Source: Halolactibacillus sp051746745 (lineage in GTDB: Bacteria; Bacillota; Bacilli; Bacillales; Amphibacillaceae). From it: a stretch of DNA of 6,969 bases. Both the position numbers and the translations under genes were made by a program. This document shows positions 4,893 to 6,969 of this stretch, in pieces; position 1 is the stretch's first letter; every line of letters begins with the position of its first letter. The stretch is from contig JBNJFJ010000102.1 in assembly GCA_051746745.1 (NCBI GenBank), positions 1 to 6,969 on the forward strand, read 5' to 3'. The notes beneath the pieces were generated by a model that worked only from the letters and a program-made list of their open reading frames with translations, searched no databases and was not told the DNA's origin.

Positions 4893-6275
4893 ATGAGTAA
4901 AAAACAATATGAAACAACGATTGATTATGTCGATAAAAAAGGGTCTGGACGCGCAGTTGTTTGGCGTGATACTGGGCAAGTGAATCCAAAAAAATTAAAA
5001 TTAACAATTCCTCAAACGATTCCAAATGAAAAAGTTGAAGTCAATGTTGATGGTGAAGGAAAGCGTTGGATCAAAACGGATTACACGAAAATATTAGAGC
5101 CTTCTTCAGAACGCGTCACACCAGATTGTCCGCATTTTGAATTATGTGGTGGTTGTGTGTGGCAACATTGGTCATATGATGGTCAATTGAATGAGAAGAC
5201 ACGTTTCGTGAAAGAAATGGTTGAAAATAATGGCTTTGACCCAGCACTTGTAGAAGAGACGATTGGTGTGAAAGGTGAGCCTTATCGTTACCGTAATAAG
5301 ATGGAATTCACCTTTTCAAAAGAAGGACATTTAGGTCTTCATGAACAAGGAAACTGGCGAAAAATTATTCCGTTAGAAACATGCCTGATTGCGGGTAAAG
5401 AGATGGTTGATTATGCGATGGAAGTCCAACAGTGGGCGAATGATTTTAACTTACCAGGTTATGATAAAGATGAACATAGTGGTCTACTCAGACACTTGAT
5501 GGTTAGACAATCGTTCTATACCGGTGAAGTGATGCTCGGTCTATTTGCGACAGAAGCACCCACTGGGGAATTAGAAGAAGCAAAAGGAGCACTGATTGAA
5601 CGAATCGAAACGAATTGCCCGAACGTTAAAAGTTTAATGTGGTTTGAAAATAAAGACTGGGGAGACCGTACGCAGGCTGAGGAACAATTTATTTTAAGTG
5701 GTCGTGACTTCATTTATGATGAAATGTTTGGCTTTAAATACCGCTTATGGTTTGATACCTTCTTCCAAACGAACCCTAAACAAGCAGAAACACTCGTGAA
5801 TCTAGCAATTGAGATGGCCAAGCCACAACCAACGGAGAAGATGATTGATCTCTTTTGTGGTGTGGGCACTTTTTCTCTGCCGTTTGCCGAAAAAGTAGGT
5901 GAATTAGCGGGAATTGAGATTGTCGAAACATCGATTGAATCAGCTAAACGAAATGCACTAGATAATGATATTCATAATACAACGTTTCTTGCTAAAGACG
6001 CCCGTCACGGGATTGATCAGATGTTAGAATCGTTTGGTATTCCGGAGTTACTTTTACTAGACCCACCACGCTCGGGTGCGGGTGGAAAAGTGATGCGCCG
6101 TATTGGTCGTGCACAGCCTGAAAGAATTGTTTATGTCTCATGTAATCCTGAAACGTTTGCCTCAGACATTACGGAACTTGTGCCATTTGGTTATGAACTT
6201 CAAAATGTTCAGCCTGTAGATATGTTTCCTCATACGCCTCACGTCGAGACGGTCGCATTGTTGACTAGAAAATAG
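4893..6275 (+). CDS. rlmD: 23S rRNA (uracil-C5)-methyltransferase, TrmA/RumA (RlmD/RlmCD) family
   Basis: An SAM-dependent enzyme that makes 5-methyluridine in RNA. In this family RlmD acts at U1939 of 23S rRNA, and Bacillus RlmCD at U747 and U1939. An N-terminal TRAM-like RNA-binding region (about 1-70) comes first. The 4Fe-4S ligands are Cys79, Cys85, Cys88 (C-x5-C-x2-C) and Cys164. Then come PYRYRNKMEFTF (130-141), FQTN (291-294), the SAM-binding DLFCGVGTFSLP (319-330), LLLDPPRSG (387-395), the nucleophile Cys417 in SCNP (416-419) and the base Glu452 in FPHTPHVETVALL. All expected catalytic residues are present and 460 residues is normal length. Bacilli often carry two paralogues, and I cannot say which target this one modifies, so the symbol is at family level. 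The ATG has AGGAGG at 4880-4885, seven bases upstream. It has its own promoter and terminator. Confidence 0.92.
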   Translation: MSKKQYETTIDYVDKKGSGRAVVWRDTGQVNPKKLKLTIPQTIPNEKVEVNVDGEGKRWIKTDYTKILEPSSERVTPDCPHFELCGGCVWQHWSYDGQLNEKTRFVKEMVENNGFDPALVEETIGVKGEPYRYRNKMEFTFSKEGHLGLHEQGNWRKIIPLETCLIAGKEMVDYAMEVQQWANDFNLPGYDKDEHSGLLRHLMVRQSFYTGEVMLGLFATEAPTGELEEAKGALIERIETNCPNVKSLMWFENKDWGDRTQAEEQFILSGRDFIYDEMFGFKYRLWFDTFFQTNPKQAETLVNLAIEMAKPQPTEKMIDLFCGVGTFSLPFAEKVGELAGIEIVETSIESAKRNALDNDIHNTTFLAKDARHGIDQMLESFGIPELLLLDPPRSGAGGKVMRRIGRAQPERIVYVSCNPETFASDITELVPFGYELQNVQPVDMFPHTPHVETVALLTRK

Positions 6276-6281
6276 CGATAT

Positions 6282-6323
6282 AAACCCTTAAGAATCATGT
6301 ATAAATGTTGTTTTTAAGGGTTT
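6282..6323 (+). terminator. Likely terminator of the rRNA methyltransferase gene
   Basis: AAACCCTTAA (6282-6291) pairs perfectly with TTAAGGGTTT (6314-6323). G-T and A-T pairs can extend the stem inward by about three. The loop is large, and the U tract after it is short (TTTT, then GTCATTTTA), so some read-through into the DUF4177 gene is possible. Confidence 0.7.
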
Positions 6324-6383
6324 TGTCATTTTAGTATTCAAGTCATCTGTTAAACTCGATTCAAAAATCACTTATTTATAGCT

Positions 6384-6388
6384 GGAGG
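6384..6388 (+). promoter_or_regulatory. Ribosome binding site that sets the start of the DUF4177 gene
   Basis: GGAGG lies only two bases from an ATG at 6391 but eight from the in-frame ATG at 6397. The spacing favours 6397, shortening the protein from 68 to 66 residues. Confidence 0.75.
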
Positions 6389-6396
6389 CTATGTAC

Positions 6397-6597
6397 ATGA
6401 CTACTTGGGAATATAAAACGATTCAAATGAAAACGCACGGTGCTTTGGGAGGATTGGTTGATATTGATGATTTTGATTCCAAATTAAATGAGTTAGGCCA
6501 ACTAGGTTGGGAACTCGTCACAAGTACCACAGTTACGCAAGATTTAGGATCGGCAAGAAGGGTTTTAGCTATCTTTAAAAGACCGTTAAATGATTAA
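6397..6597 (+). CDS. Small DUF4177 protein
   Basis: A 66-residue soluble protein with the layout of DUF4177: an opening strand WEYKTIQMK (4-12), a helix ending in LNELGQLGWELV (about 31-42) and a final strand VLAIFKRP. There is no signal peptide or membrane segment. The function of the family is not known, and many members stand alone as very small proteins. The GWELV motif and length fit an intact member. I chose the ATG at 6397 over that at 6391 because of the ribosome binding site spacing. No clear promoter is seen between the methyltransferase terminator and this gene. It may rely on a weak promoter near 6330-6360 or on read-through. Confidence 0.85.
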   Translation: MTTWEYKTIQMKTHGALGGLVDIDDFDSKLNELGQLGWELVTSTTVTQDLGSARRVLAIFKRPLND

Positions 6598-6719
6598 TCT
6601 TCTATTTTTTGATGAACATGATTAAAGTCATGTTTGATCTGATAGATATTACTTACATCAATGTGTATAGAGGTAACTCTCGTTGTTAACGAAAATATAA
6701 AGATGAGTATTGTAACTTT
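6598..6719 (+). other. Untranslated stretch between the DUF4177 stop and its terminator
   Basis: It holds a perfect 7-bp hairpin, AACATGA (6615-6621) with TCATGTT (6628-6634), loop of six, without a U tract after it, and a 5-bp one, TCGTT/AACGA, near 6680-6692. A 25-codon open frame from ATG 6612 to TAA 6687-6689 has no ribosome binding site. It may be a structured 3' UTR or part of a small RNA. No gene can be supported. Confidence 0.4.
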
Positions 6720-6766
6720 AAAGTCCTTGCAAATGATCTTTTTTTGTCATTTCCAAGGACTTTTTT
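6720..6766 (+). terminator. Strong long-stem Rho-independent terminator
   Basis: AAAGTCCTTG (6720-6729) pairs perfectly with CAAGGACTTT (6754-6763). A C-C mismatch follows, then AAATGA (6731-6736) pairs with TCATTT (6747-6752) around a T-rich loop. Six T (6761-6766) end it. It is the first good terminator after the DUF4177 gene, though about 120 bases beyond its stop. Confidence 0.85.
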
Positions 6767-6770
6767 GTTT

Positions 6771-6969
6771 AATCAAATAATACTGGTAGTGTGCCATTAA
6801 ATTTGTTGGGTTAAATGTATATCAAACACTTGCTATTTAAGCTTCCGCTAAAAAATCCAGCACCTTCTAAAGAAAGACAAGTAGATTCTTTTGTTTTTAA
6901 AGTGAGGATTACCTTATTCTGTAGTAAGCTGAAAGATAAGAGTTGTAGGTGATAAAACAGACGACAGGT
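6771..6969. other. Right edge without a recognisable gene
   Basis: Stops are frequent in the plus-strand frames I read. On the minus strand one frame is open from the window end (6969) to a TAA at 6811-6813, about 52 codons. Its translation is rich in Ser, Leu and Lys with very few acidic residues, unlike the acidic proteins elsewhere in the window. No domain is recognised. It could be non-coding DNA or the margin of another mobile element. Confidence 0.3.

Noticed and set aside
4807..5025. Minus-strand open frame over the methyltransferase start
   Set aside because: It overlaps the terminator, the probable promoter and the true gene start. The translation has no family features.
5516..5713. 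Minus-strand open frame of 65 codons inside the methyltransferase gene
   Set aside because: Antisense to a conserved gene, with no supporting signal.
6612..6689. Small protein of 25 codons after the DUF4177 gene
   Set aside because: It starts inside a hairpin with no ribosome binding site and has no recognisable feature.
6811..6969. Partial minus-strand gene running off the right edge
   Set aside because: Only about 52 codons are visible. The composition is unlike real genes nearby and no motif is seen. Kept as an edge observation, not a gene.

Overview
The window looks like chromosome from a low-GC Gram-positive bacterium, most likely a member of the Bacillaceae or a near relative. The evidence is AT-rich sequence, strong GGAGG-type ribosome binding sites, Rho-independent terminators with U tracts, and proteins that resemble Bacillus YwaC/SasA (small alarmone synthetase) and YurR (FAD oxidoreductase). 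The species cannot be named from this stretch.

Layout. Bases 1-68 read as the right end of an IS200/IS605-type (tnpB-carrying) insertion element: a long imperfect hairpin (21-61) followed by AGTTCAA. From about base 69 the sequence becomes the 3' part of a family 3 glycoside hydrolase gene (NagZ-like beta-N-acetylhexosaminidase), ending at 895. The hydrolase gene therefore appears to be split by the element. Next come a minus-strand sasA/ywaC (990-1718), a plus-strand DUF985 cupin (1809-2279), a minus-strand D-amino-acid-oxidase-family flavoprotein (2365-3408), a plus-strand six-helix membrane diguanylate cyclase (3698-4789), a TrmA/RumA-family 23S rRNA uracil methyltransferase (4893-6275) and a small DUF4177 protein (6397-6597). 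The last 370 bases hold a long terminator hairpin but no gene I can support.

Organisation. The genes are mostly single transcription units on alternating strands. Terminators follow five of them: shared ones between the convergent pairs at 936-975 and 2295-2339, and one-way ones at 4790-4817, 6282-6323 and 6720-6766. Divergent pairs share short promoter regions (1719-1808 and 3409-3697). No pathway links the genes. Two make nucleotide second messengers, (p)ppGpp (SasA) and c-di-GMP (the GGDEF protein), so the window has a signalling flavour, but nothing shows that they act together.

Most interesting points: (1) the left edge should encode the 3' scaffold of a TnpB omega RNA whose guide would be the adjoining glycoside hydrolase sequence; (2) the diguanylate cyclase has a long leader with a 9-bp direct repeat inside its probable promoter and two mutually exclusive helices, one of which covers the start of the ribosome binding site, and it lacks the usual product-inhibition site; (3) the DUF4177 gene is followed by about 120 bases with a hairpin before the real terminator.
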